Positions 38,669 to 47,706 are shown, counted from the stretch's first letter. The stretch is DNA of 64,000 nt from an uncultured Amylibacter sp. (GCA_947497475.1 CANMGS010000002.1:864249-928248), one strand, 5' to 3'. Notes: generated by a model not told the origin, from the sequence alone. Translations and numbers: made by a program.

Positions 38669-39109
38669 ATGTCTAAGCTGATCATGCGCCATTACAGTGA
38701 TGTCCCACCCAATTATTGGCCGTGGAAAAACTTCGCACCGCATGAGTTTGCATCTAATGGCAATGGCGCCGTGGAAATGGATATCCATACACTCAATTGC
38801 TTGCAGTCCCTTCGTGAAGAATGGGGCGAACCCATTATCTTGAACAGTGCTTATCGTGACCCTGTTTATAATGCGCGCATCGGTGGTGCTCCATTATCAA
38901 AACACAAAGAAGGCCGTGCGTTAGATGTCGGTGTTCGCGGTTGGAGCCCCGAGAAGAAATACAAGTTTAAAGAGCTTGCGTTCAAACACGGTTTCACAGG
39001 TTTTGGTGGCTACAACACATTCATTCACATTGACACAGGACGCCCACGCAAATGGAAGCAATCATGGGCGTGGCCTGATGCATATAAAAATCCCAAAGGA
39101 GTTAATTAA
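38669..39109 (+). CDS. Peptidase M15A family endolysin
   Basis: 146 aa; the next start is MRHYSD. The M15A zinc site is visible: SKHKEGRALDVG (His and Asp) and HIDTGRPRKW near the end. It cleaves peptide cross-links (D-Ala-D-Ala carboxypeptidase type). It is the first gene of the lysis set, downstream of the repeat. Its mRNA leader can fold through the GGGGGC/GCCCCC arms at 38613-38618 and 38661-38666, next to its ribosome site. Confidence 0.9.
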   Translation: MSKLIMRHYSDVPPNYWPWKNFAPHEFASNGNGAVEMDIHTLNCLQSLREEWGEPIILNSAYRDPVYNARIGGAPLSKHKEGRALDVGVRGWSPEKKYKFKELAFKHGFTGFGGYNTFIHIDTGRPRKWKQSWAWPDAYKNPKGVN

Positions 39110-39110
39110 T

Positions 39111-39599
39111 ATGGCCTTTCTATCACTAGCTGCAGGAGCTTTAACAGGTGGCGGTTTTAGCCTTCTGACCAAAGGGGTCGATTTGATTGACCGTCATTTG
39201 AAACACAAGCAAGAAACTGCAATTCGCAAAGCAGATTATGCACATGAATTGCTCTTGTTAGATAAGCAAGGTGAACTTGCTGCAGCTCAATTGGAAACCG
39301 AGCGCGAGATTGCAATCATTGATGGCAACGCACAAACGCTGAGTGCTTCATATGAACACGATGCATCTTATGGCACACCTAGCCGTGTTGTCGGCACTGT
39401 GCTGCGGTTCTTCCGCCCATTGCTGACTTTGCTTCTATTGGGTGCTTCTGTTTGGGGAATGTATCGCTTGATCCAAGCTGGTCACGCAGAACCAGAATTG
39501 ATTGCATCTGCAGTTGATGGGTTGCTCTATCTAACGTCCACATCAATCTCGTGGTGGTTTGGTGATCGTAGCGGCGAAAAAAACGCAGCGCGAAAGTAG
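39111..39599 (+). CDS. Phage holin-type protein
   Basis: 162 aa from the ATG at 39111 (AAAGGAG upstream). A long helical, charged middle part (residues 30-70) is followed by two helices at about 105-125 (LLTLLLLGASVWGMYRLIQ) and 135-152 (ASAVDGLLYLTSTSISWW). This is the layout of the 3TM-type holin family. It is partner of the M15A endolysin. Confidence 0.75.
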   Translation: MAFLSLAAGALTGGGFSLLTKGVDLIDRHLKHKQETAIRKADYAHELLLLDKQGELAAAQLETEREIAIIDGNAQTLSASYEHDASYGTPSRVVGTVLRFFRPLLTLLLLGASVWGMYRLIQAGHAEPELIASAVDGLLYLTSTSISWWFGDRSGEKNAARK

Positions 39600-39605
39600 T
39601 AGCAA

Positions 39606-39953
39606 ATGACTGCTGAAAATGTCGAATTTTGGATACGTGTCTTAGGCTTTCTTCTTTCTGTGGGTGCGATGCTCTTTGCGTATATTCGCACTCGCCGACA
39701 GGATGTTGATGATCGTTTGAAGGCGCTTGAAGGGCGTGCGGATAAGCAAGACGCCAAAATAAAAGAAGTCGATCAAACGATTAAATCTCTGCCTGAGAAA
39801 GACGACATTCACAATATGGAAATTGCCATAACGAAATTGGTTGGAAAGATCGATGTAATGGGCACCCATGTTGAAGGGCAAAGAGAAGTTATGAAGCGTG
39901 TCGAGCTCGTTGTTACGCGACATGAAGAACATTTATTATCAGGAAAAGGCTAA
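39606..39953 (+). CDS. DUF2730-like membrane/coiled-coil protein
   Basis: 115 aa. One N-terminal helix (FWIRVLGFLLSVGAMLFAYI) then coiled coil (DDRLKALEGRADKQDAKIKEVDQTIKSLPEKDDIHNMEIAITKL). It resembles Mu gp25/DUF2730, of unknown function, perhaps spanin-like. Its stop shares a base with the next start. Confidence 0.75.
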   Translation: MTAENVEFWIRVLGFLLSVGAMLFAYIRTRRQDVDDRLKALEGRADKQDAKIKEVDQTIKSLPEKDDIHNMEIAITKLVGKIDVMGTHVEGQREVMKRVELVVTRHEEHLLSGKG

Positions 39954-40252
39954 TGGCAAATTACATTAAGACAGTTGCGAAGCATCGTCGTTTAACAATC
40001 CTACGGTTTTTGAAAGACAGCCCAGAATACACAAGCAATGGATCAATCTTGGTTGAAGTCTGCAATGACTTTGGTGTTACGACCAGTCATGATCAAGTTG
40101 CTGGCGCGCTGGAATGGTTGAAAGCAAATGAAATGGTTGTTCTGGATAAGAACGATGATTTTATCGTGGTGTCAGCAACCAAATACGGCATTGAAATTGC
40201 CAAAGGTATCTCCGTTCACGAAGGTGTTAAACGCCCTGGTCCCGAGGGCTAA
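39953..40252 (+). CDS. VpaChn25_0724-like phage protein
   Basis: 99 aa. RRLTILRFLKDSPEYTSNGSILVEVCNDFGVTTSHDQVAGALEWLKANEMVVL resembles a winged HTH as in the VpaChn25_0724 family found beside terminase genes in Mu-like phages (Mu gp26 position). Probable DNA-binding role in packaging or regulation. It is 2 nt from the next gene. Confidence 0.75.
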   Translation: MANYIKTVAKHRRLTILRFLKDSPEYTSNGSILVEVCNDFGVTTSHDQVAGALEWLKANEMVVLDKNDDFIVVSATKYGIEIAKGISVHEGVKRPGPEG

Positions 40253-40254
40253 TC

Positions 40255-40818
40255 ATGCCACCCCGTAGCAAAGTAGATATGTTGCCAAGTGAATTGCGAG
40301 ATTGGCTCAAGGAAACCCTAAAAGAGAATGGGTTTTCTGGCTATGAACAAATCGCGGAAACGCTGAACGAACGATTGGCCGAAGATGGTTTATCTGTGCG
40401 CATTCAAAAGTCTGCTATTCATGCATACGGGCAAAAATATGAAACCTTTGTTAAATACCAAGAGGAAGCCAGCGCATGGGCTGCTGATTGGATGCAGGAT
40501 CAAGGTTTAGAAGATGAAGCCAAACGCCACGGTGTTTTGTTTCAAATGCTAACATCACTTGCCTTTAAAGCCATGAAAGATCGCATGGCAGAAGGCGCAG
40601 AGATTGACCCGAAAGAGTTGCACTTTATTGGTCGGATGATGAAAGACATAATGGCTTCTAGCGGGATGCGTGAGAAGTTAATCGAAGATGAGCGCGATCG
40701 CTTGGCAAAAGAAATCCGTGAAAACGCTGCAGAGGAAGTTGTTGCAAACAGCAAGCAACTTGGCCTGACTGCAGATACGGTGGAAGCTATTAAGAAATCC
40801 ATCCTTGGGGTGGATTGA
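40255..40818 (+). CDS. Small terminase subunit, DUF3486 family (gp27)
   Basis: 187 aa. The N-terminal PPRSKVDMLPSELRDWLKETLKENGFSGYEQIAETLNERL is the HTH of DUF3486 proteins. The C-terminal part is helical. It recognises phage DNA for headful packaging. It precedes the large terminase with one small gene between. Confidence 0.88.
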   Translation: MPPRSKVDMLPSELRDWLKETLKENGFSGYEQIAETLNERLAEDGLSVRIQKSAIHAYGQKYETFVKYQEEASAWAADWMQDQGLEDEAKRHGVLFQMLTSLAFKAMKDRMAEGAEIDPKELHFIGRMMKDIMASSGMREKLIEDERDRLAKEIRENAAEEVVANSKQLGLTADTVEAIKKSILGVD

Positions 40819-41138
40819 TGGCAGATATTCAGACAATCAAACTTGGCGGTTTAGAGGTCGTAATCAATGACGACCTTGGACATATGGCAGTGTTCCACGA
40901 TGGGGCGCTATCATGGGATGATCTTTTTCAAGTGAAGAATGAAATTTGGGGCGAGGAAATTGCCGCAATAGAAGTCTATCCAAAAATGTCAAAGCTGGTA
41001 AATGCCCGAGCCTGTCGCCATTTGTGGCGCATGGGTGAAGCGGATTTTGTGCCTGACTTGCTTGGTGATGATGGAAGTGAAGACACGCTAATGTCTCGTT
41101 GTGTGAACGCATGGAGTGAAGCGCGGGAGCAAGGCTAA
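40818..41138 (+). CDS. Small phage protein, unknown
   Basis: 106 aa from the ATG at 40818, overlapping the terminase subunit stop by one base; a TTG start at 40815 is possible. LGGLEVVINDDLGHMAVFHDGALSWDDLFQVKNEIWG and ARACRHLWRMGEADFVPDLL. It is inserted between the two terminase genes. Function unknown. Confidence 0.6.
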   Translation: MADIQTIKLGGLEVVINDDLGHMAVFHDGALSWDDLFQVKNEIWGEEIAAIEVYPKMSKLVNARACRHLWRMGEADFVPDLLGDDGSEDTLMSRCVNAWSEAREQG

Positions 41139-42733
41139 TGAGCGCACCTGTCATAGAGGAAGATTGGGACGCCCTACGGGAAAAGAACCGTCAAGAAATG
41201 CCTGAGCAATTGGCAAAGGCTGCAACCCTACCTGATGTCCTAATCTCGTATCAATCAAAGCTTCTGGCCACCACTGCAAACACACCATTGGTTGTTTGTG
41301 AAAAGAGCCGCCGTATCGGTATGACTTGGGCTGTTGGTGCTGATGCAGTTTTAACCGCGGGATCGCAAAAGCAAGCTGGCGGCATGGATGTATTATACAT
41401 CGGATACAATCTGGATATGGCACGTGAGTTTATTGATACGTGTGGAATGTGGGCTCGATCATTCATCCCTGCGGCCTCTGGTGTTGAAGAATTTATATTC
41501 AAAGACCAGGGCGACGGTGGCGAAGAAAAAGACATCTTAGCTTATCGGATTAAGTTTGCGTCTGGATTTGATATCGTTGCTCTGACGTCTAAGCCGCGGT
41601 CATTGCGTGGTCGTCAAGGTTACGTGATCTTTGATGAAGCTGCATTCCATGACGAGCTAGACGAGCTGTTAAAGGCGGCTATGGCCATGCTCATGTGGGG
41701 TGGCAAGGTTTTGGTCATTTCCACCCATGATGGACAAGACAATGCATTCAATGAGCTGATACAAGAAATCCGCTCTGGCAAACGCGCTGGTGAAGTTGTT
41801 CGGGTCACCTTTAATGATGCTATTAATGCGGGTTTATACGAACGTATTGCCCTTGTTACTGGCAAGCCGCCCACAGAAGAAGCCAAGAAAGAATGGATTG
41901 AAGAAATCTTAGGCTTCTATGGTGATGATGCCGACGAAGAATTGCACGTTATTCCAAAGGCATCATCTGGCGCGTATTTAACCAGAGCGGCAATTGATGC
42001 CTGTATGGTCGATGATTATGGCGTTGCTCGCATAGAATGCCCTATGGGTTTTGAGTTGTGGCCAAAAGAAAAGCGCACAGCTTTCGTCCGTGAATGGCTG
42101 GAAGAGTTTGTTGAACCACTTCTCAAAAACCTAGACCCTGAATTAAGCACGGCCATTGGTGAAGACTTTGGGCGCAATATTGACCTCACGGTCATTGCTG
42201 TTGGTCAAGAGCATGTAAATACAAACATTCATATCCCTGCAATTGTAGAGATGAAAAACATGCCGATAGAACAACAGAAACAGGTTCTAAAGTTTATCCG
42301 CAGTTTCATCGATCGCTTTGTTGGCGCGAAGTTCGACGCAACAGGCAATGGCCTTGGGCTTGCTGAATGGGCGCAAGAGGAATTTGGCTATGAGATCATC
42401 GAAGCCGTTAAGCTTTCACAATCTTGGTATCTGGAAAATGGACCAAAGCTAAAAGGCCATGTTGATGATCAAACAATGTTCTTTGGCAAAGACACTTTGG
42501 TGCGTGATGATCTTCGTGTTCTCAGGTTGGTTAATGGTATCCCGTCCGTTCCAAGCACACGCAAAAAAGGCCGACACGGTGATGCTGCAGTTGCTCTCAT
42601 GATGCTGATTGCAGCTTTGAAATCAGAGTATCAGAAATTCGATTACAAAGCCGTGCCAAAAGGTGGCGGCAAGGACGCAACAAGACCAATCCGCATCACT
42701 GGTGGATTTAACGCACAGAAAGGATTGTTTTAA
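41138..42733 (+). CDS. Phage terminase large subunit (Mu gp28 type)
   Basis: 531 aa. ATPase part: VVCEKSRRIGMTWAVG (Walker A-like) and VIFDEAAFHDELDELL (Walker B). Nuclease part: GEDFGRNIDLTVIAVGQEH (acidic residues), and CKFDATGNGLGLAEW-type patch. It packages phage DNA into heads. It starts one base into the preceding stop (TAATG). Confidence 0.92.
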   Translation: MSAPVIEEDWDALREKNRQEMPEQLAKAATLPDVLISYQSKLLATTANTPLVVCEKSRRIGMTWAVGADAVLTAGSQKQAGGMDVLYIGYNLDMAREFIDTCGMWARSFIPAASGVEEFIFKDQGDGGEEKDILAYRIKFASGFDIVALTSKPRSLRGRQGYVIFDEAAFHDELDELLKAAMAMLMWGGKVLVISTHDGQDNAFNELIQEIRSGKRAGEVVRVTFNDAINAGLYERIALVTGKPPTEEAKKEWIEEILGFYGDDADEELHVIPKASSGAYLTRAAIDACMVDDYGVARIECPMGFELWPKEKRTAFVREWLEEFVEPLLKNLDPELSTAIGEDFGRNIDLTVIAVGQEHVNTNIHIPAIVEMKNMPIEQQKQVLKFIRSFIDRFVGAKFDATGNGLGLAEWAQEEFGYEIIEAVKLSQSWYLENGPKLKGHVDDQTMFFGKDTLVRDDLRVLRLVNGIPSVPSTRKKGRHGDAAVALMMLIAALKSEYQKFDYKAVPKGGGKDATRPIRITGGFNAQKGLF

Positions 42734-44271
42734 TGTCATCGCAATTATTGGATCAATTCGGAAACCCTATTCGCAAACAACAACTCACCAAGTTACAGGC
42801 CGAACCTGGTATAACGGGTGTGCGCAATGCTTTCGCTCATTCTGTTGCCAGCGGTTTAACCCCTGTACGGCTTGCGCAAATCTTGCTTGCTGCAAACGAT
42901 GGGGATTTAGATGCGTACCTGGTACTTGCTGAGGAAATGGAAGAGCGTGATCCGCATTACTCATCTGTTTTAGGGGTTCGTAAACGGGCAGTTTCAGGCA
43001 TTACACCCATTGTAAAACCCGCGTCCGAAGACAAAAAGGATGTGGATATTGCAAAGGCTGTGGAGCAACACATTGCCGAACACTCGGGCTTTTCTGACTT
43101 AGTAGAAGATATGCTGGATGCTCTGGGCAAAGGGTTTTCAGCAATCGAAATCGACTGGAAAAAAACAGCACAAGAATGGACGCCGCAAGAGTTCATCTAT
43201 CGTGATCCGCGGTTTTTTAAATTTGATCGTGATACAGGTCGTGAGCTTCGCTTAATAGATGAAGCGGATATGGTGGATGGGATTGCGCTTGAACCGTTCA
43301 AATTTATCAGCCATCGGGCAAAGATAAAATCTGGCTTGGCTGCGCGTGGTGGCTTGGCAAGATTGGCTGCATTTACTTGGATGTGTAAATCATACGCGAT
43401 GAAAGATTGGGTTGCCTTCGTTGAAACATACGGTTTGCCCTTGCGCCTTGGGCGGTATGGACCAGAGGCAACTGGTGATGATGTAGAAAAGCTATTTATG
43501 GCTGTAGCGAACATTGGTACCGATGCGGCCGCAGTCCTGCCAAAAGGCATGGACATAGACTTTGAAGAAACCAACGCTGGCACTGGCAATGATATATTTG
43601 AAAAGTTAGCCCGTTGGGGAGACGAGCAAATTTCAAAAGGTGTATTGGGTCAAACCATGACGTCAGACAATGGGTCTAGCCAAGCACAAGCAAATGTTCA
43701 CAACGATGTCCGCCATGACATTGCCGTGTCTGATGCAAAATCCATTTCAGGAACTTTGAACCGCGACCTAGTGAAACCATATGTTGATTTGAATTATGGC
43801 ATCCAAGACCGTTACCCGATAATCCAGATTATAGCTGAAGAACCCGAAGACCTGGACATGATCATGCAGAATGTCGATCGCATGGCTGGACGGGGTGTTA
43901 AGTTTAAACAATCGGAAGTGCGCCAACGTCTAGGGTTTTCTGAACCTGACAAGGATGATGAAATATTTGGAGAGGTTGCAAGCGCGCCATCTGACAACAA
44001 AACCAAGACCGCATTGAACCGTGAAAACGCAGACGATACACGTTCTGATGCTTTGGACGATCTTGAAGATGAACTGAATGGTGATTGGGAAGAAATCCTA
44101 AACGACGCAATTGATCCGATCGAAAAAATTATAACGTCCGCAAATTCCTATGAAGAAGCCCTAGCTAATCTTGCAAGTGCATTTCCAGAAATGAGCAGTG
44201 CAGCAATGATTGAAGGGCTTGTTAAAGCCTCTTTTAAAGCCCGTTCATTGGGTGATGTGAGCGATGGATAG
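42733..44271 (+). CDS. Phage portal protein (DUF935, Mu gp29 type)
   Basis: 512 aa. RDPHYSSVLGVRKRAVSGI near the N-terminus, FIYRDPRFFKFDRDTGRELR and GRYGPEATGDDVEKLFMAV are DUF935 motifs. It forms the head portal ring. It overlaps the terminase stop and the head-protein start. Confidence 0.92.
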   Translation: MSSQLLDQFGNPIRKQQLTKLQAEPGITGVRNAFAHSVASGLTPVRLAQILLAANDGDLDAYLVLAEEMEERDPHYSSVLGVRKRAVSGITPIVKPASEDKKDVDIAKAVEQHIAEHSGFSDLVEDMLDALGKGFSAIEIDWKKTAQEWTPQEFIYRDPRFFKFDRDTGRELRLIDEADMVDGIALEPFKFISHRAKIKSGLAARGGLARLAAFTWMCKSYAMKDWVAFVETYGLPLRLGRYGPEATGDDVEKLFMAVANIGTDAAAVLPKGMDIDFEETNAGTGNDIFEKLARWGDEQISKGVLGQTMTSDNGSSQAQANVHNDVRHDIAVSDAKSISGTLNRDLVKPYVDLNYGIQDRYPIIQIIAEEPEDLDMIMQNVDRMAGRGVKFKQSEVRQRLGFSEPDKDDEIFGEVASAPSDNKTKTALNRENADDTRSDALDDLEDELNGDWEEILNDAIDPIEKIITSANSYEEALANLASAFPEMSSAAMIEGLVKASFKARSLGDVSDG

Positions 44272-45460
44272 TTTTAACGATAAGCCAGATTATTCATTTG
44301 AGCCTGGACCGCCACCAGAGGCGTCACGGTATTTAAGGAATAAGCGTATTCGTCCAAGCTTCTCATGGTTGGATGTTGAACCACAAGAACATGCCACATC
44401 ATTCGCAGTTGCAAAGGCGATGCATGTTGATGTTTTAACCGCCGTACAATCCGCCCTGCAGCAAGCCCTTGATGAAGGTATTCCCTATGAGCAATTTTCA
44501 AGGGAGCTGAAACCACGCTTGCGCAAGTTGGGTTGGTGGGGTCGTAAAGACTTGGTTGATCCTTTTACGGGTGATGTGGTCAAAGCTCAGCTAGGATCAC
44601 CGCGCCGTTTGAAAACCATATACCGCGCCAATATACGAACCGCACGAGCTGCAGGACAATGGGAACGGATACAGCGTACTAAATCAGCTCTGCCTTACCT
44701 GGTCTATTTGTTAGGGCCCAGCGAACGCCACAGACCAGCGCATGTTGCCAAGGAAAATTTGGTTTTACCTGCAGACGATCCATTTTGGTCTACTTGGTAC
44801 CCGCCTAATGGTTGGGGGTGTAAATGCCATGTCCGCCAGATCACACGCCGTGAAGCCGAAGATCGTGGCATATCTGAAAGCCCTGACATTCCAATGCGCC
44901 GTGTTTTGAATAATCGCACTGGTGAGATTAAAGAAGTTCCATCTGGCATAGATGTTGGTTGGGAAGAAAACCCTGGGCAATTCCGACAAAAAAATGTGGA
45001 GCGTTTACTTGCTGGCCGCTTAAATACTGTGGATCCGTTTATAGCTTCTGCAGCCGCAAAGGATCTCGCTTCCAGTTGGCGGTTGCAACGGATCCAAGAC
45101 GGATCCGCTAAAGGCACAATTCCAATCGCCATTTTGCCCGATGATTTGACACAGAAACTTGGAGCTCAAACACGCGTTACACTTTTTTCTGGTGATACTG
45201 CAGCCAAGCAAACTCGCAACCATCCAGAGATAGAGGCTGCAGATTATGTCCGTTTGGCTGACTTGATTGAAAGCGGCCGTGTGGTGACGCAAGGCAAAAA
45301 TCATTTGGGTTTTGTGGGGCGGGAAAAAGACTTGCCCTGGATTGCAATTGTCAAAACCACGCAAGATCAATCTGAAATTTATCTGCAGACGCTTTATAGG
45401 TCTTCGTCACAGCGATACGTAGACCGCTTTATGAAGCGTGGCGAAACCATAAGAGAGTGA
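44264..45460 (+). CDS. Phage minor head protein (Mu gp30/SPP1 gp7-like) with C-terminal nuclease-like domain
   Basis: 398 aa. The N-terminal half has the minor-head region (SWLDVEPQEHATSFAVAK, YRANIRTARAAGQWERIQ, HVAKENLVLPADDPFWSTWYPPNGWGCKCHVRQITRREA). The C-terminal 110 residues (HPEIEAADYVRLADLIESG, WIAIVKTTQDQSEIYLQTLYR) resemble the barnase/EndoU-like PBECR2 domain. It may be delivered with DNA or act on host RNA. It starts 8 bases before the portal stop. Confidence 0.8.
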   Translation: MDSFNDKPDYSFEPGPPPEASRYLRNKRIRPSFSWLDVEPQEHATSFAVAKAMHVDVLTAVQSALQQALDEGIPYEQFSRELKPRLRKLGWWGRKDLVDPFTGDVVKAQLGSPRRLKTIYRANIRTARAAGQWERIQRTKSALPYLVYLLGPSERHRPAHVAKENLVLPADDPFWSTWYPPNGWGCKCHVRQITRREAEDRGISESPDIPMRRVLNNRTGEIKEVPSGIDVGWEENPGQFRQKNVERLLAGRLNTVDPFIASAAAKDLASSWRLQRIQDGSAKGTIPIAILPDDLTQKLGAQTRVTLFSGDTAAKQTRNHPEIEAADYVRLADLIESGRVVTQGKNHLGFVGREKDLPWIAIVKTTQDQSEIYLQTLYRSSSQRYVDRFMKRGETIRE

Positions 45461-45462
45461 GT

Positions 45463-45618
45463 ATGCGCTTGGAAGGTCGTCAGCCCTTCACAGTCCAAAG
45501 ACGGTTTGACGGAATTGCTCAAGCGCAAGTTCTATCTATAGGCTTTTCACACCATTTTCAATGCAATCTTGACTTAAATCAGATGCGGACGGCATATTGC
45601 ATCCGAAGAATAGAACAA
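45463..45618 (+). CDS. Small open frame after the minor head gene, unknown
   Basis: 51 codons from the ATG at 45463, with a GAGAGTGAG upstream, ending at 45618. It starts MRLEGRQPFTVQRRFDG and ends CIRRIEQ. It is the only frame in the 349-base gap before the protease. Low support. Confidence 0.3.
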
Positions 45619-45753
45619 TAATCGCCGTTAAAAGGGTGTTAAAAGGGTCTGTGGTTGCTCTGGGCTAAAAAACGTAACATCATGACGTTTGAGTGCTAAA
45701 GCCATCCAGAGGCTAAATTTAAGCCCCCGCATTTACCAGATAAACAAAACATT

Positions 45754-45774
45754 CAAACCTGAACACTGGCAGGG
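45754..45774 (+). promoter_or_regulatory. Late-promoter repeat, copy 2 (before protease/capsid genes)
   Basis: It is identical over 21 bp to 38595-38615, with flanking similarity upstream. It lies 36 bases before the protease ATG. In Mu the corresponding promoter is PI. Confidence 0.7.
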
Positions 45775-45809
45775 ATGGTTCGGCATGTGCCTTATGGCAA
45801 TTTGCCAGC

Positions 45810-46775
45810 ATGGAAAAAACCAATTCTACCAACACCACTGCATTTGCTTTGAACTTTGCCGAAGGCGATGTTCCTGAGTGGATACAGTTGACGCCTTCTG
45901 GCCCTGAAATCTCGGGGCGTGATGGCCGTAAATGGATTTTGCCAAACCCTGAGCAAGTTGTTTCAGCGTTTCGCAATCACGGTGCAGACCTTCCAATTGA
46001 TATTGAACATGCAACCCAACTCAAAGGCACTAAGGGTGAAGCCGCGCCTGCTGTTGGCTGGATCAAAGATTTGGAAGTTCGCAGCGGTGAGCTGTGGGCA
46101 AAGGTAGATTGGAATGAAGCTGGAAATGCCGTCATTCAATCGAAAGGTTATCGCTATGTAAGCCCCGTTTTCAAATTTGAACGATCTACTGGACACATTT
46201 TAAAGATGGCGTCTGCAGGTCTGACGAACAATCCAAACCTTGAACTGGCTGCCTTGAACCATGAAGCAGCCCAAACCACGGAGACTAAGATGGATACTGC
46301 CATCATTGAGGCCCTTGGCCTAAATTCCGATGCTACGGCCGCTGATGCTGTTGTTGCAATTGGAAAGCTGAAAGAGGCACGTGATACTGCTTTGAACTCA
46401 GCGCAAACGCCTGACCCTGATAAGTTTGTCCCAAAAGCGGATCACGATTTGGCGTTAAATCGTATCTCTGGCTTTGAAGCCAAAGAAAAAGCCGACGAAG
46501 AAACTGCAATCAATGCAGCTTTAGACGGTGCAATTGAAGCGGGTAAAATCGCTCCAGCATCCCGCGATTACCATTTGGCAGCTTGCCAAGAGGAAGGCGG
46601 CTTGGATCGTTTCAATTCTATGGTTGAAGCATCCCCCGTAATCGCTGGCGATACAAAGCTAGATGGCAAAGACCCGAAAAAAGGGAACGCAGCTTTGTCT
46701 GAAATCGAGCTCGCCGCTTGTCACGCTATGGGCATGACAGAAGAAGACTACGCAACTGCGAAGAACGAGGAATAA
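45810..46775 (+). CDS. Head maturation protease (Mu gpI) with nested scaffold
   Basis: 321 aa. EGDVPEWIQLTPSGPEISGRDGRKWILPNPEQVV and DLPIDIEHATQLKGTKGEAAPAVGWIKDLEVRSGELWAKVDWN match the Mu I protease family, with the predicted catalytic His in IEHAT and Ser downstream. The C-terminal third is a scaffold-type region. There is no clear ribosome site before the ATG at 45810, but GGAG precedes an internal ATG (46290). Confidence 0.9.
   Translation: MEKTNSTNTTAFALNFAEGDVPEWIQLTPSGPEISGRDGRKWILPNPEQVVSAFRNHGADLPIDIEHATQLKGTKGEAAPAVGWIKDLEVRSGELWAKVDWNEAGNAVIQSKGYRYVSPVFKFERSTGHILKMASAGLTNNPNLELAALNHEAAQTTETKMDTAIIEALGLNSDATAADAVVAIGKLKEARDTALNSAQTPDPDKFVPKADHDLALNRISGFEAKEKADEETAINAALDGAIEAGKIAPASRDYHLAACQEEGGLDRFNSMVEASPVIAGDTKLDGKDPKKGNAALSEIELAACHAMGMTEEDYATAKNEE
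46290..46775 (+). CDS. Internal in-frame scaffold product (Mu gpZ-like)
   Basis: The ATG at 46290 is residue 161 of the protease and has CGGAG 6 nt upstream. Translation from it gives 161 aa of charged, helical scaffold-like sequence (MDTAIIEALGLNSDATAADAVV). Mu makes Z scaffold in the same way from the end of gene I. Confidence 0.6.
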   Translation: MDTAIIEALGLNSDATAADAVVAIGKLKEARDTALNSAQTPDPDKFVPKADHDLALNRISGFEAKEKADEETAINAALDGAIEAGKIAPASRDYHLAACQEEGGLDRFNSMVEASPVIAGDTKLDGKDPKKGNAALSEIELAACHAMGMTEEDYATAKNEE

Positions 46776-46779
46776 TCTA

Positions 46780-47694
46780 ATGATTGTAACCGCTGCATCT
46801 GTGGCCGCACTTCAAGTCGGCTTTAAAAAGAGCTTTCAAGACGCTTTCAAGGCAACACGCCCTGAAAGCGATTATACGAAAGTCGCAACAACTATCACTT
46901 CTAACTCAGGTTCTGAAACCTATGGTTGGTTGGGTAAGTTCCCAAAAATGCGTGAATGGGTAGGCCCACGTGTTATCAAAAACATGGAAGGACATGGCTA
47001 TACAATCGTCAACAAAGATTTTGAAGGTACAGTTGGCGTTGGGCGTAATGATATCGAAGATGATAATCTTGGCCACTATACGCCATTGATGCAAGAAATG
47101 GGTGTAAGTGCTGCACAACAGCCTGATGACCTAACATTCAACTTGCTTGGCAAAGGTCATGAAACTTCATGCTTTGATGGCCAATATTTCTTCGACACAG
47201 ACCATCCGTCATTCGACAAAGATGGCAATGTAATTGTTGCTTCAAATATCGACAATTCTGGTGCTGTGGGAAATCCTTGGTGGTACCTATTGGATGTAAC
47301 GCGTCCTTTGAAACCTTTGATCTTCCAAGAACGCAAAAAACCAGTGTTTGTTTCTAAAACCAATCCAGAAACATCGGATCACGTCTTTACCAATAAAGAG
47401 TTCCTTTATGGTGCAGATAGTCGTTGCAACGTTGGTTATGGTTTCTGGCAAATGGCTTACGCGTCAAATGCCACACTGAACAGCGACAACCTAGATAAAG
47501 CAATTGAAACGATGCGCTCTTTGCTTGACATGAATGGTCGTCCATTGGGTATCAAACCTTCCCTTCTTGTGGTGGGGCCAAAGCTTCGCTCTGCAGCCAA
47601 TAAAACCGTCAAGGTGATGTTGAGTGATGGCGGTGCATCAAATCCAAACTACGAAGCTGTGGAAGTCCTAGACACTCCTTGGCTTGCTGCCTGA
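46780..47694 (+). CDS. Major capsid protein (Mu gpT type)
   Basis: 304 aa. FKKSFQDAFKATRPESDYTKVATTI and SETYGWLGKFPKMREWVGPR, then NKDFEGTVGVGRNDIEDDNLGHYTPLMQEMG, all gpT family motifs. GAGGAAT lies before the ATG. It is the main shell protein (HK97-like fold). The tRNA-like gene follows after 13 nt. Confidence 0.95.
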   Translation: MIVTAASVAALQVGFKKSFQDAFKATRPESDYTKVATTITSNSGSETYGWLGKFPKMREWVGPRVIKNMEGHGYTIVNKDFEGTVGVGRNDIEDDNLGHYTPLMQEMGVSAAQQPDDLTFNLLGKGHETSCFDGQYFFDTDHPSFDKDGNVIVASNIDNSGAVGNPWWYLLDVTRPLKPLIFQERKKPVFVSKTNPETSDHVFTNKEFLYGADSRCNVGYGFWQMAYASNATLNSDNLDKAIETMRSLLDMNGRPLGIKPSLLVVGPKLRSAANKTVKVMLSDGGASNPNYEAVEVLDTPWLAA

Positions 47695-47706
47695 TTTGAA
47701 ATTCAG

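Larger units (their letters stand above)
45461..45809 (+). other. Gap between minor head and protease genes with the late-promoter region
   Basis: 349 bases with only a doubtful 51-codon frame. They contain an inverted pair GATGC/GCATC near 45580-45605, two tandem TTAAAAGGGT words around 45630-45650, and late repeat copy 2 (45754-45774). It looks like a regulatory region driving the capsid operon. Confidence 0.6.

Noticed and set aside
45689..45877. 62-codon frame over the protease start
   Set aside because: It is Cys/His/Gln-rich and overlaps the protease and late element; shadow.
46280..46290. Possibility that the protease gene is two separate genes
   Set aside because: The frame is continuous through residue 161 with no stop, so it is one gene with an internal start.
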